A stretch of DNA of 64,000 nt from Verticiella alkaliphila (GCF_018904615.1 NZ_JADCNH010000001.1:1-64000), one strand, 5' to 3'; counted from the first letter of the stretch, positions 1-9,218 are shown. Numbers and translations: made by a program. The notes: a model not told the origin generated them from the sequence alone.

Positions 1-1733
1 CGCCGGAGGGGAGCACGCCCGCCGCCCCGTCGGCCACGCCCTCGCCCGCGGCTGCCGCACCCAGCGACGTGGACAATGTCTCGGCCGAGGACGACGCCCG
101 CGTCGCGCCGACCAATGCTGCGCCCGGGACCGGCGCCATTGCGACCGGCGATCCGACACCGTTCACGCACCCGGGTCAGCCCATCGCGGCCGAGGACGCG
201 CACCCGACCAACCCGTCCTGCGCGGCCATGCTCTTCATGCCCACCGCTGACGGGCGCGTCATCGCACTGAACCCCGACGACGGTGCGATCTGCACGAACT
301 TCGGCGACGGCACCGGCCAGATCAACCTGTGGGCCAACATGCCCAATCTGAACCCGGGCAGCTACTACTCCACGTCGCCCGTGGTCGTCTCGCGCGATCG
401 CCTCGTCGTGGCGGGCACCGTGCTGGACAACGTGTCCACCACCGAACCGTCCGGCGTGATCCGTGGCTACGACGTGCGTACCGGCGCGCTGGTATGGAAC
501 TGGGATTCCGGCAATCCCAACGAGACCGCACCGATTGGTGGCGATCGCACCTACCTGCAGAATTCGCCCAACAGCTGGTCGATCTCCAGCGTCGATGAGT
601 CGCTCGGCCTGGTGTACGTGCCGATGGGCAACCAGCCACCGGACCAATGGGGCGGCAACCGTTCCCCCGCGGCCGAGATGTACTCGTCGTCGGTCGTGGC
701 ACTTGATCTCGAGACTGGCCGCGTGCGCTGGCATTACCAGACGGTGCATCACGACCTGTGGGACTACGACGTGCCCGCGCAGCCCTCGCTCGTGGACCTG
801 ACGATCAATGGACAGACCGTGCCGGCGCTGGTGCAGCCCACCAAGCAGGGCGAGCTCTTCGTACTGGATCGCCGTAGCGGCCAGCCCGTGTTGCCGGTCA
901 ATGAAGAGCCGGTCCCTCAAGGGGCGGCCGAGGGCGACACCACCGCGCCGACCCAACCGCGCTCGGCGCTCTCGTTCGATCCGCCCCGTCTGCAGGGTGC
1001 CGACATGTGGGGCGCCACGATCTTCGACCAGCTCGCCTGCCGCATCAAGTTTCATCGCCTGCGCTACGAAGGCCGCTACACGCCGCCCTCGGAGAAAGGG
1101 TCGCTGATCTATCCCGGCAATTTCGGCACGTTCAACTGGGGCGGCGTGGCCATCGATCCGCAACGCCAGATCGTGTTCGCCACGCCCACGCGCCTGGCGT
1201 TCGTCTCGCAACTGGTGCGGCGCGAGGACGATACGAGCCTGTATGTGCAGGGTGATGAACGGCCGGAATACAGCCTGCCGGCGCTCAACGAGAACTTCGG
1301 TGCACCCTTTGCCGTCAAGCTGCATCCGTTCATGTCGGCACTGGGGCTGCCCTGCCAGGCCCCGCCCTGGGGCTTCGTGGCCGGCGCGGATCTGACGACG
1401 GGTGACGTCGCCTGGATGCATCGCAATGGCACCGTTCGCGACAGCTCGCCGCTCCCCCTGCCCTTCAAGATGGGCGTGCCCAACCTGGGCGGCCCGATGG
1501 TAACGGCCTCGGGTGTGGCCTTCCTCACGAGCACGCTGGATTACTACATCCGCGCGTACGACGTGGCCACGGGCGACACGCTGTGGCAGGAGCGTCTGCC
1601 GGCGGGCGGCCAGGCCACGCCCATGACCTACGTGGGCGAGGACGGCCGGCAATATGTGCTCGCCGTGGCCGGTGGCCACGGCTCGCTGGGCACGAAGGCT
1701 GGTGATTATGTGATCGCCTACCGCATCGATTGA
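1..1733 (+). CDS. gcd: Membrane-bound PQQ glucose dehydrogenase, 3' part
   Basis: The gene oxidises glucose to gluconolactone in the periplasm and passes electrons to ubiquinone. The frame is open from base 3, so the start, the N-terminal membrane anchor and the first propeller blades lie to the left of the window; about 577 codons are present and the family is usually near 800. Recognisable family segments are SGVIRGYDV, NSPNSW, TVHHDLWDYD, GADMWGATIFDQLACR, YPGNFGTFNWGG and LPAGGQATPMTY. A Pro/Ala/Ser-rich stretch of roughly 70 residues at the left edge sits where the E. coli enzyme has only a short loop. The stop is followed by a strong terminator. Confidence 0.93.
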   Translation, partial: PEGSTPAAPSATPSPAAAAPSDVDNVSAEDDARVAPTNAAPGTGAIATGDPTPFTHPGQPIAAEDAHPTNPSCAAMLFMPTADGRVIALNPDDGAICTNFGDGTGQINLWANMPNLNPGSYYSTSPVVVSRDRLVVAGTVLDNVSTTEPSGVIRGYDVRTGALVWNWDSGNPNETAPIGGDRTYLQNSPNSWSISSVDESLGLVYVPMGNQPPDQWGGNRSPAAEMYSSSVVALDLETGRVRWHYQTVHHDLWDYDVPAQPSLVDLTINGQTVPALVQPTKQGELFVLDRRSGQPVLPVNEEPVPQGAAEGDTTAPTQPRSALSFDPPRLQGADMWGATIFDQLACRIKFHRLRYEGRYTPPSEKGSLIYPGNFGTFNWGGVAIDPQRQIVFATPTRLAFVSQLVRREDDTSLYVQGDERPEYSLPALNENFGAPFAVKLHPFMSALGLPCQAPPWGFVAGADLTTGDVAWMHRNGTVRDSSPLPLPFKMGVPNLGGPMVTASGVAFLTSTLDYYIRAYDVATGDTLWQERLPAGGQATPMTYVGEDGRQYVLAVAGGHGSLGTKAGDYVIAYRID

Positions 1734-1750
1734 TCGACACAGGCCTCACG

Positions 1751-1774
1751 ACGGCGCCTCCGGGCGCCGTTTTT
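1751..1774 (+). terminator. Rho-independent terminator after gcd
   Basis: A GC-rich stem, cggcgcc-tcc-gggcgccg, runs straight into TTTTT about 20 bases after the gcd stop codon. Confidence 0.85.
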
Positions 1775-1825
1775 CTTGGCCTGACGTCACGGCCAACCCC
1801 GTCCCCCGTCAGGCGCCGCCGGTCC

Positions 1826-2548
1826 TCAACGCACAGGCAGGAAAGCAAAGAACAGCAGATTCTGGGCGTAATTGATGCCCAGGCGCCGTGAGTTCTCACC
1901 CAGCAGGCTGGAGATCAGGTCCAGCCGGCCGATGATGGCGCCAAACTCGCGCTCGAAGCTCAGGTTGGCGGTCTCGCCCGACATCTCGTTGGCCAGCAGC
2001 AGGGGCGCCCCCTTCGCATCACGCCGGCTGGTGAGCAGCCAGGCGGCGGCTTCCACGTTGCGCGCCGCATTGTAGACGTGAGCCCCGTTGAGCACGTCCA
2101 GCGCGTAGACCCGTGTGCGATCGTTGTGCGCGGCGATGATCGTATCTGCCAGACCATAGACGAGCGCGAACACGCGATCGCCGCGATAGTCCGGATCGAG
2201 CGCCACGGCGAGCAGCTCGATGTCGCGCAGGCCAATGAGATCCGCCGGCGGAATGCGCTGCTCGATTGCCTGGCGCACGGCGGCAGTCGCAGCGGCGTGA
2301 TCCGCTCGGTCCGACTTGCGCCATTCCCGGGGATTGCGCTTGTACAGTTTGTCGAGCAAGGCGTACAGGCTGGAGAGGTTGGCCTGCATAGCCACTGTCA
2401 CCGTTCGATTGAAGTCCGTCTGCAACCATTGATCGGCGCTCATCGACTCGGTGCCCGGCGCACCCAGGTGCGCGCCTGGGGGGCCCGGCGCCACGCAGCC
2501 CGAGAGCAGCACTGCGAGGAGCACGGCCGTGAACTTGCCGCCGGTCAC
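1826..2548 (-). CDS. Predicted lipoprotein of unknown function
   Basis: The 240-residue product starts with a lipoprotein signal peptide: basic start, hydrophobic run, lipobox LLSGC with the cysteine near residue 18. The rest is mostly helical-looking, without membrane segments or a catalytic motif I recognise. It resembles conserved hypothetical lipoproteins of Burkholderiales, but I cannot name a family. It is divergent from the DUF3008 gene and ends near the gcd terminator. No function is assigned. Confidence 0.75.
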   Translation of the reverse strand: MTGGKFTAVLLAVLLSGCVAPGPPGAHLGAPGTESMSADQWLQTDFNRTVTVAMQANLSSLYALLDKLYKRNPREWRKSDRADHAAATAAVRQAIEQRIPPADLIGLRDIELLAVALDPDYRGDRVFALVYGLADTIIAAHNDRTRVYALDVLNGAHVYNAARNVEAAAWLLTSRRDAKGAPLLLANEMSGETANLSFEREFGAIIGRLDLISSLLGENSRRLGINYAQNLLFFAFLPVR

Positions 2549-2582
2549 GCGGAACCCTCCACCCGCTCGTGCCGGGCATTCC

Positions 2583-2600
2583 TCGGCACGCAGGTTGCGC
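2583..2600 (+). promoter_or_regulatory. Sigma-54 promoter for the DUF3008 gene
   Basis: TCGGCACGCAGGTTGCGC matches the consensus TGGCACG-N4-TTGC. GG is at 2585-2586 and GC at 2597-2598, exactly ten bases apart. A start about 12 bases on would give a leader near 50 nt before the ATG at 2661. It is a sequence match only. Confidence 0.65.
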
Positions 2601-2660
2601 TAGTACGGCGGGCACCCCGCGCATCCCGCGCGGGGCCGTCATCCCGTCCAGGAGATATCC

Positions 2661-2840
2661 ATGCCAGCGAAATCGAAGGCACAGCAAATGGCTGCGGGCG
2701 CCGCGCTCTCGGCCAAACGCGGCGATCAGAAAGTCGGCAATCTGAAAGGCGCATCGAAATCCATGTACGAATCCATGGACAAGAAGGAACTCGAGAAGAT
2801 GGCCAGCACGAGCCGCAAAGGCAAGCCAGGCCACGCGTGA
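2661..2840 (+). CDS. Small DUF3008-family protein
   Basis: This 59-residue, lysine-rich, soluble protein reads MPAKSKAQQMAAGAALSAKR at its start and contains LKGASKSMYESM, which I recognise as the DUF3008 family of short proteobacterial proteins. A GGAG ribosome site lies 7 bases before the ATG. Its function is not known; relatives are usually regarded as stress-associated. It stands alone, with a sigma-54 promoter match upstream, and converges with the TetR gene. Confidence 0.85.
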   Translation: MPAKSKAQQMAAGAALSAKRGDQKVGNLKGASKSMYESMDKKELEKMASTSRKGKPGHA

Positions 2841-2858
2841 GACCCGCGGGCACCGTGC

Positions 2859-3536
2859 TCACGGCGCCAGTCCGTGCTGCACCATGCGCAGCAAACGATC
2901 CGCGAGCACGTCCAATTGCGGCGTGGGCAAGCCGCGCATCGGCCCGTCGAGGGCCAGCAATGCCATGCCGTGAACGGCCGACCACGCCAGAAACTCGGCG
3001 CCTGCGCGTTGCCCTTCTACGAGTTGCCCCGTGCGCTCCAGCGCATCCAGCGCATCGACCAAGAGTTCGAAGGGATTACGGCCCGTGTCCCCCGCCGTCG
3101 CCGGGTCCGCCGGGCCATCCCGAACGACATCGAACTGCACAGTAAAGGCCGTGCGAAAAAGCCCAGGCTCCTGTCGAGCGAATCGCAGATAGCCCGCCCC
3201 CACCGCCCGCAATGCCGCCCGAGCCCAGGCTGCCTCGTCCTCATTGGTGCGTGCGGGTCGTGCTTCCTCCATGTGGCGCGCGGCCCGCGCCAGCGCTTCG
3301 GCGCGCACGGCCGCCAACAGATCCTCACGACTGCTGAAGTGCCGATAGGCCGCGTTCGGGGCGACACCCGCGCGGCGCGTGGTCTCACGCAGCACGACGG
3401 CCGTTGGACCGCCATCGCGGGCCAAAGCCACGCCCGCCTCGATCAATGCACGCCGCAGATCGCCATGACGATACGTGCCGCGCGTGGCGGCATAGGGGCT
3501 GGCAGAGCGAGAGGAACCAGGCGAGGCGGCGGTCAT
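2859..3536 (-). CDS. TetR/AcrR-family transcriptional regulator
   Basis: The 225-residue protein has an N-terminal helix-turn-helix (residues about 24-70, with GVAPNAAYRHFSSREDLLAA) and a C-terminal ligand domain of the TetR WHG type. I chose the ATG at 3536: the frame stays open far upstream, but that part overlaps the divergent VOC gene and has no TetR similarity. An inverted repeat with ACAAAC/GTTTGT arms lies just upstream, so it probably represses itself and the neighbouring VOC gene. The ligand is unknown. Confidence 0.9.
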   Translation of the reverse strand: MTAASPGSSRSASPYAATRGTYRHGDLRRALIEAGVALARDGGPTAVVLRETTRRAGVAPNAAYRHFSSREDLLAAVRAEALARAARHMEEARPARTNEDEAAWARAALRAVGAGYLRFARQEPGLFRTAFTVQFDVVRDGPADPATAGDTGRNPFELLVDALDALERTGQLVEGQRAGAEFLAWSAVHGMALLALDGPMRGLPTPQLDVLADRLLRMVQHGLAP

Positions 3537-3556
3537 GACATCGGGCTTTACGGCTG

Positions 3557-3579
3557 ACAAACACGATGCTATCGTTTGT
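3557..3579. promoter_or_regulatory. Candidate TetR operator
   Basis: The arms ACAAAC and GTTTGT flank an 11-base centre that contains ACGAT-gct-ATCGT. The site lies between the divergent tetR start (3536) and the VOC gene (3627), the usual place for a TetR operator. Its function is inferred. Confidence 0.5.
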
Positions 3580-3626
3580 GGACGCTGTACACAACGAGGA
3601 ATGCGACATTCCAACCGGAGACCGCC

Positions 3627-4055
3627 ATGTTCGTCGAGACTTACCTCTTTTTCGATGGTCAATGTGCTGAAGCCATGGCGCATTACCAGCGCGTGCTGGG
3701 TGGTGACCTGCAGGTGATGCGCTACCAGGACGCCCCACCCTGTGCGCAATGCCCGAACATGGGTGCCGACACGCAAGACCGCGTGATGCACGCGATCCTG
3801 AAGTTTCCCGATGGCGCCCTGATGGCCTCGGACGTGCCCGCTGGCGATACGTATGAGGGCATTCAGGGTGTCGGCGTGACGTTGAACTTCCCAGGACTCG
3901 ACGATGCCAGGCGCACGTTCGACACTCTGGCCGATGGTGGCTCTGTGCAGATGCCGTTTGGCCCCACATTCTGGGCAGAGGGCTTCGGCATGCTGCGCGA
4001 CCGCTTCGGCACGCCGTGGCTCATCAACGGCCCCATGATCATGCCCAACGTCTGA
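3627..4055 (+). CDS. VOC-family (PhnB/glyoxalase-like) protein
   Basis: The 142-residue protein begins MFVETYLFFDGQCAEAMAHY and contains LGGDLQVMRY, GALMASDVP and FWAEGFGMLRDRFGTPW, typical of the PhnB-like branch of the vicinal-oxygen-chelate fold. The start is set by a CCGGAG ribosome site 7 bases before the ATG. It may form a small operon with the DUF1428 gene 22 bases downstream, under the TetR regulator. The substrate is unknown. Confidence 0.88.
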   Translation: MFVETYLFFDGQCAEAMAHYQRVLGGDLQVMRYQDAPPCAQCPNMGADTQDRVMHAILKFPDGALMASDVPAGDTYEGIQGVGVTLNFPGLDDARRTFDTLADGGSVQMPFGPTFWAEGFGMLRDRFGTPWLINGPMIMPNV

Positions 4056-4077
4056 CCCCCTTCTTCGGAGCATTGCC

Positions 4078-4440
4078 ATGTCGCACTATGTCGATGGATT
4101 CGTCCTGCCCGTGCCCAAGGACAAGATCGCCGAGTACCAGGAGATCGCCCGCAAGGCGAGCGAGGTGTGGCGCGAGTACGGCGCGCTGGAATACTGGGAA
4201 TGTGTCGCGGACGACGTCCAGCCGGGCAAGCTGACCTCGTTTCCCCAGAGCGTGATGCTCGAGCCGCACGAGACCGTGATCTTCGCGTGGATTCTCTATC
4301 GCTCGCGCGAAGAGCGCGACGCCATCAACGCCAAGGTGATGGCCGATCCGCGCATCGCCGGCATGGGTCCGGACAACATGCCGTTCGACGGCAAGCGCAT
4401 GTTCTGGGGTGGCTTCCGGAGCATCGTCGAGAGCCGCTGA
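4078..4440 (+). CDS. DUF1428 (YbaA-like) protein
   Basis: The 120-residue product starts MSHYVDGFVLPVPKDKIAEY and has EYWECVADDV and FDGKRMFWGGF, which mark the DUF1428 family, a small cytoplasmic dimeric alpha/beta-barrel fold of unknown biochemical role. Length is normal for the family. A GGAG site precedes the ATG. It follows the VOC gene by 22 bases, so the two are probably co-transcribed. Confidence 0.9.
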   Translation: MSHYVDGFVLPVPKDKIAEYQEIARKASEVWREYGALEYWECVADDVQPGKLTSFPQSVMLEPHETVIFAWILYRSREERDAINAKVMADPRIAGMGPDNMPFDGKRMFWGGFRSIVESR

Positions 4441-4511
4441 CCTGGCCCCCGCGTGGGCGGCGGGCACGATGATGTGCTCATCGGCCCGCGCGCCGCGCGA
4501 CCCCGCCCCGG

Positions 4512-4973
4512 TCAGTCCGAGGGTGGCGCACGCCTGGGCGTGCGCAACGGAATCGTGACGGGACCGTCGTTGATCAACGACACCTGCATGTCTGCCGCGA
4601 AGCGGCCCGTGGCGACGGTGGCATGTGCCGCGTGCGCCGCTGCAACGAACGCGTCGTAGCTGGCTCTGGCTTCGGCCGGGGGTGCTGCCGCCGAGAATCC
4701 CGGCCGGTTGCCGCGCGCCACGTCGGCTGCCAGCGTGAACTGGCTCACCACCAGCAGCCCGCCACCGATGTCCTGCAGACTGCGATTCATGCGGCCCTCG
4801 TCATCCGCGAAAATGCGCATGCGCAGCACCTTGCCCAGGAGCCAGTCGATCTCGCCCGGCCCATCCCCGGGCTCCGCACACACGAGCAGAAGCACCCCCT
4901 GCCCGATCTCGCCCGTCACCTCCCCTGCCACGCTCACCCGCGCTTCGCGCACCCGTTGCATCAACCCGATCAT
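4512..4973 (-). CDS. dtd: D-aminoacyl-tRNA deacylase
   Basis: Dtd hydrolyses D-aminoacyl-tRNAs and also Gly-tRNA(Ala), protecting translation in the cytoplasm. The 153-residue protein is full length and contains the two signature motifs SQFTLAAD and GNRPGFSAAAPP, plus the start MIGLMQRVREARVSV. It is on the minus strand downstream of no obvious partner and appears to be monocistronic. Confidence 0.96.
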   Translation of the reverse strand: MIGLMQRVREARVSVAGEVTGEIGQGVLLLVCAEPGDGPGEIDWLLGKVLRMRIFADDEGRMNRSLQDIGGGLLVVSQFTLAADVARGNRPGFSAAAPPAEARASYDAFVAAAHAAHATVATGRFAADMQVSLINDGPVTIPLRTPRRAPPSD

Positions 4974-5084
4974 GCCGCCCTCGACTGTCTGAAGCCGGCA
5001 TCATACGACCACGACAGGTGGGCGTGGGCGCGGCCGTCACCGCTGGCTTGGCAATCTGACGCGTAGTCAGTCTGGACGTACCGC

Positions 5085-7139
5085 TCAGTCCTCGCCCAGC
5101 ATGTTGTCCACGCGGGCCAGCAAGGCATCGACTTCGAACGGCTTGGTGAGCACCTGCATGCCAGGCTCCAGCTGGCCGTCGCCTACCACCGCATTCGCAG
5201 CGTACCCGGTGATGAAGAGCACCCGCAGGCCTGGACGCAACACCCGCGCAGCATCGGCCACCTGGCGGCCGTTCATGCCTCCGGGCAAACCGACGTCAGT
5301 CACGAGCAGATCCACGGGCTCGCCCGACTGCAGCAGGGCCAGCCCCGCCGCGCCATTGCCGCATTCCCGCACGACATGGCCTTGTTCGCGCAGGAGTTCG
5401 GCAACGAGCGATCGCACGGACGGCTCATCGTCGATCACCAGCACGCGGCCGGTGCCTGCCGAACCCATCGCCGGCAGGGCCGCCGGTGGCACGCGCTCGC
5501 TCGCATGCGCCGCGCCCTCGTAGCGCGGCAGGTACAGGCACATCGTCGTGCCGCGCCCCGCTTCGGAATAGGCACGCACCTGTCCACCGGACTGCCGCGC
5601 AAATCCATACACCATGGAGAGCCCCAGCCCGGTTCCCTGACCCGTTGGCTTGGTCGTGAAGAACGGATCGAAGGCATGCTCGATGACGTCGTCGCTCATG
5701 CCCACGCCGGTGTCAATCACCGCCAGCGACACATAAGGCCCCGGCGCCAGTTCGCGCGCCTTGGCCGCCTGCGCATCCAGACGGATGTTGGCGGTCTCGA
5801 TCGTCAGTCGGCCGCCATCGGGCATGGCGTCGCTCGCGTTGATGCACAGGTTGAGCAAGGAGTTCTCGAGCTGATTGGCATCGACCATGGCCGGCCACAG
5901 ACCCGACGCTGTCTGCACGTGCAAGGCGATGGCCGGCCCCATGCTGCGTCCAATCAACTCGATCATGTCCTCGACCAGCCGGTTCAGATCCGTCGGCCTC
6001 GGATCGAGCGTCTGCCGGCGCGAGAAGGCGAGCAGCCGGTGCGTGAGCGCGGCTGCCCGTCGCGCCGCACCTTGCGCCGCCTGGATGTGGCGCTGGCCAT
6101 GTTCAAGCTGCCCCTCTCTGACACGCGCGGCCAGCAACTCCAGGCTCCCCAGAATGCTGGTGAGCAGATTGTTGAAGTCATGGGCGAGCCCGCCCGTGAG
6201 TTGGCCAACGGCCTCCATTTTCTGGCTTTGCCGAAGACGCTCCTCGGCCTGGCGCAGCGCCTCGGCCTGCTCCTTCTCGACGGTGATGTCGCGCCCGAAC
6301 GCGCTGATGAGGCCATCGGCGGGAACGGCCGTCCAGGCAAGCCATCGATAGCCACCGTCACGATGGCGAAAGCGCGCCTCGAGATCGCGCACCGTGGCGC
6401 CACGCTCGAGCACACGGCAGGCATCGACCGTCATGCTGCGGTCGTTCGGGTGGAGGAGTTCCGTGAAGCTGCGGCCGACGAGTTCTGACTCCTGCCATCC
6501 GAGATGAACGGCCCAGGCCGGATTGGCCGCCATGATGCCGGCATCCTTGCGCATGACGACGATGAGATCGGTGCACAGCTGCCAGAGCCGGTTGCGATCG
6601 GCCGCGCGCGCAGCAACCTCCTCTTCGAGCGAGGCCATGACCTCGCGCATGTGCTGCTCGGCCCGCACCTTCGCCGTCGTCTCCACGACGGTCGCGAGCA
6701 GTCCGACGACACGGTCGCCGGCGTCACGGACGGGACTGCAGGAGAAGGTGTAGTAGCGGCGCTCGGTGACGCCCTGGCGGCAGACATCCAGCGGGAAATC
6801 CTCATGAAACGCCGATTCGCCGTCGAAAGCGCGGGCCACGTACGGACCGACCACATCCCAATGTGGCTCCCAGAGCGTCCGAAAGGACCGCCCCATCGCC
6901 GTCGCATCAAAGCCAATGACGGGAAGGTAGCCGGCATTGGGGATGGCGGTAAGCGCAGGGCCCCAGACGAGGCACTGGGGAAACCGGCACGCGAGCACCA
7001 GATTGGCGGCCAGGTGCAACTCAGGCGGCCAGTGCTCGCGCGGCCCGAGCGGGGTGCGCGACCAGTCATGCGCACGCGCGGCGACAGCCATGTCGCCGTC
7101 AGCAACGGCGCATCCTGCAGGCTCAGCCATTCTCACCAT
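5085..7139 (-). CDS. PAS hybrid histidine kinase with C-terminal receiver
   Basis: The 684-residue soluble protein has two PAS-like sensor regions (about 25-155 and 185-290), a HisKA dimerisation domain with the phospho-acceptor H320 in GGLAHDFNN, and a HATPase domain with N box (NLCINASDAM), G1 (DTGVGMS) and G2 (GTGLGLSMVYG). A receiver follows at about 565-680 with D615 and K666. There are no membrane segments, so it senses a cytoplasmic signal. A second ATG at 7130 is an equally good start. The cognate regulator is not obvious; the PAS/REC protein at 23.9 kb and the sigma-54 regulator at 16.3 kb are candidates in the window. Confidence 0.93.
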   Translation of the reverse strand: MVRMAEPAGCAVADGDMAVAARAHDWSRTPLGPREHWPPELHLAANLVLACRFPQCLVWGPALTAIPNAGYLPVIGFDATAMGRSFRTLWEPHWDVVGPYVARAFDGESAFHEDFPLDVCRQGVTERRYYTFSCSPVRDAGDRVVGLLATVVETTAKVRAEQHMREVMASLEEEVAARAADRNRLWQLCTDLIVVMRKDAGIMAANPAWAVHLGWQESELVGRSFTELLHPNDRSMTVDACRVLERGATVRDLEARFRHRDGGYRWLAWTAVPADGLISAFGRDITVEKEQAEALRQAEERLRQSQKMEAVGQLTGGLAHDFNNLLTSILGSLELLAARVREGQLEHGQRHIQAAQGAARRAAALTHRLLAFSRRQTLDPRPTDLNRLVEDMIELIGRSMGPAIALHVQTASGLWPAMVDANQLENSLLNLCINASDAMPDGGRLTIETANIRLDAQAAKARELAPGPYVSLAVIDTGVGMSDDVIEHAFDPFFTTKPTGQGTGLGLSMVYGFARQSGGQVRAYSEAGRGTTMCLYLPRYEGAAHASERVPPAALPAMGSAGTGRVLVIDDEPSVRSLVAELLREQGHVVRECGNGAAGLALLQSGEPVDLLVTDVGLPGGMNGRQVADAARVLRPGLRVLFITGYAANAVVGDGQLEPGMQVLTKPFEVDALLARVDNMLGED

Positions 7140-7290
7140 CTCATGCGGGTCGTTCGTGACGGGGCTCGTGCAGCGCCGGTGGGGGGAGCCCCCGAACTGT
7201 CGAGCATACCGGAAAGCTGTGCGTAACAGGCGCGGTTACCTGACTACGACCCTTGCGCAACTGCACTCACGCGCCGGCCTTCAAGGCATG

Positions 7291-7878
7291 CTAACGATGC
7301 ATCGGCTGCGGTCCGCGTCGCGTGATGCGATACACCGTCGCAGGCGGCATGTTCATGAGCGCTGTGCCCATTCGCTGCGCGCGCAGCCCGAGGCGATCGA
7401 GCATCCGGCGCGAGACCGGACAGCGTGGCCCATAGGTGAACTGGTACATCGCCCCGTCGGAGCGCAGGTAGGGGAACACGCCTGCCAGGATGGCCATCAC
7501 CTTGCGCGGGGGCATCGACAGCAAGGGCAGGCCGCTCACAACCGCGCCCAGCTCGCCGCGCCGGCAGACGTGCGCCCGCGCGAGCCGTGCGGCATCCATG
7601 CGCAAGACGCGGGATTCGGGAAAACGGACTTCAAGCATGCCGGCAAAACGCGCGCCAGACTCGACCAGGATGAGATTCGATTCGCGCACGCCGCGACCCA
7701 CCAGCGCCCGCGTGAAGACACCCGTGCCAGGGCCGAGCTCCAGGACGGGCCCGGTCGTCGCGCTGATGTCGCGCGTCATGAGTTCGGCCAGGGCATTGCC
7801 CGAGGGGGCGATCGCGGCCACTTGCAGGGGGTTCGCGACCCAGGCACGCAGAAAAGGAACGATATCGGTTGCGCTCAT
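7291..7878 (-). CDS. Phospholipid N-methyltransferase-like SAM methyltransferase
   Basis: The 195-residue protein carries the SAM-binding motif LELGPGTGVFTRAL (about residues 46-59) after an N-terminal segment, NPLQVAAIAPSG, that is typical of the PmtA-like phosphatidylethanolamine methyltransferase group. SGLPLLSMP matches the post-motif region of that group. The frame is open upstream of the ATG at 7878, but that part overlaps the divergent aminotransferase region and looks non-coding. Membrane-lipid methylation is inferred from family resemblance; the substrate is not proven. Confidence 0.82.
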   Translation of the reverse strand: MSATDIVPFLRAWVANPLQVAAIAPSGNALAELMTRDISATTGPVLELGPGTGVFTRALVGRGVRESNLILVESGARFAGMLEVRFPESRVLRMDAARLARAHVCRRGELGAVVSGLPLLSMPPRKVMAILAGVFPYLRSDGAMYQFTYGPRCPVSRRMLDRLGLRAQRMGTALMNMPPATVYRITRRGPQPMHR

Positions 7879-8039
7879 TGCTCCGTCTCGTGTTAGTGGC
7901 CGCGGCAGCGGCCCGAGGCAGGGCGCGGCGGCCAAGCGCACAGCATACTGCAACGCGGCAGTCGATTCGATGGCAATGCGTGCCCGGACATTTCCAGATA
8001 ACATACCGTTGCAATACCCGCCCTCACCAGCCTTCTCCC

Positions 8040-9218
8040 ATGATCGACGCCTTTGCCAATGCGCTCTCCGAGCGGGCCACGCGCCTGCGCGCTTCCGAAA
8101 TCCGCGAACTCCTGAAAGTCCTTGAACGCCCTGGCATGATTTCGTTCGCCGGCGGCATTCCGGATCCGAATCTCTTCGACCGCGAGGGTTTCGCGCACGC
8201 GCTGGCCGAGCTCGCCGGCGCCGGCAATGCACTCCAATACTCAGCCACCGAGGGCTACGGCCCGCTGCGCAGCTGGATCGCAGAGCGCATGAGCGCGCAA
8301 GGCGTGACTTGCGGTCCTGAGCACATCCTCATCACGAGCGGCTCGCAGCAAGGTCTTGACCTCATCGGCAAGCTGCTGCTCGACCCCGCCGACACGCTGG
8401 CCGTTGCGCGCCCGACCTACCTCGGTGCGCTGCAGTGCTTTCGAGCGTATGAGCCCACGCTCGTCGAATGGCAGGGCGCGGCGCTGCCGGCCGAGACCAA
8501 GGCCTTGTACCTGGTGCCGGATTTCGCCAATCCGAGTGGCGAAACCCTCACCCTGGCCCAACGCGAGGCCGCGCTCGATGCAGCCCAGGCAGCCAACGCC
8601 GTCGTGCTCGAGGATGCCGCCTATGTGGACCTGCGCTTCGAGGGCGAACCCCTGCCCTCGCTGCTCGCACTCGATTGCGCCCGTCACGGCGGCATCGACG
8701 CCGCCCGCACGCTGTATTGCGGCACGTTCTCCAAGACGCTCGCGCCCGGTCTGCGGGTGGGCTGGATCTGCGCGCCTCGACTCGTGATCGATCGGCTGGT
8801 GCTGCTCAAGCAAGGCGTGGATCTGCATACAGCCACGCTCAACCAGATGGCCATGCACCGCGTGGCACTGGCCGGGTTCGATGCACAGCTGGTGCGTGCA
8901 TGCGCGGTGTACCGCGAACGTCGTGACGCCATGCTCACCGCGCTCGGTGGCTACGCACCGGCCGGCATGCACTGGACGCAGCCAGAAGGCGGGCTGTTCA
9001 TCTGGGCCGAGTTGCCCGAAGGATGCGATAGCAAGGCCTTGCTCGCGAGCGCGCTGGAGGCGAACGTGGCCTTCGTGCCCGGTCCCGCCTTCTATGCCCA
9101 GGCGGGCAATGCACGCACGCTGCGCCTGAGCTACTCGCTCAATCCGCCCGCCGAGATCGAGGCCGGCATCCGCACGCTGTGCAGCCTGATTGCTTCGCAC
9201 AGCCGCGCCGCCGCCTGA
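8040..9218 (+). CDS. PLP-dependent aminotransferase, fold type I (2-aminoadipate/valine type)
   Basis: The 392-residue enzyme belongs to the aminotransferase class I/II branch that includes LysN and MocR-like C-terminal domains. Visible elements are SFAGGIPDPNLF at the N-terminus, TSGSQQGLDLIGKLL, the VPDFANPSGETL active-site segment and the PLP lysine in YCGTFSKTLAPGLRVGW. No DNA-binding domain precedes it. I chose the ATG at 8040, where similarity starts; codons further upstream are not protein-like. Substrate specificity cannot be read from the sequence. Confidence 0.92.
   Translation: MIDAFANALSERATRLRASEIRELLKVLERPGMISFAGGIPDPNLFDREGFAHALAELAGAGNALQYSATEGYGPLRSWIAERMSAQGVTCGPEHILITSGSQQGLDLIGKLLLDPADTLAVARPTYLGALQCFRAYEPTLVEWQGAALPAETKALYLVPDFANPSGETLTLAQREAALDAAQAANAVVLEDAAYVDLRFEGEPLPSLLALDCARHGGIDAARTLYCGTFSKTLAPGLRVGWICAPRLVIDRLVLLKQGVDLHTATLNQMAMHRVALAGFDAQLVRACAVYRERRDAMLTALGGYAPAGMHWTQPEGGLFIWAELPEGCDSKALLASALEANVAFVPGPAFYAQAGNARTLRLSYSLNPPAEIEAGIRTLCSLIASHSRAAA

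Noticed and set aside
3537-4079. N-terminal extension of the TetR gene
   Set aside because: The open frame continues, but it overlaps the VOC gene on the other strand and lacks any TetR-like sequence.
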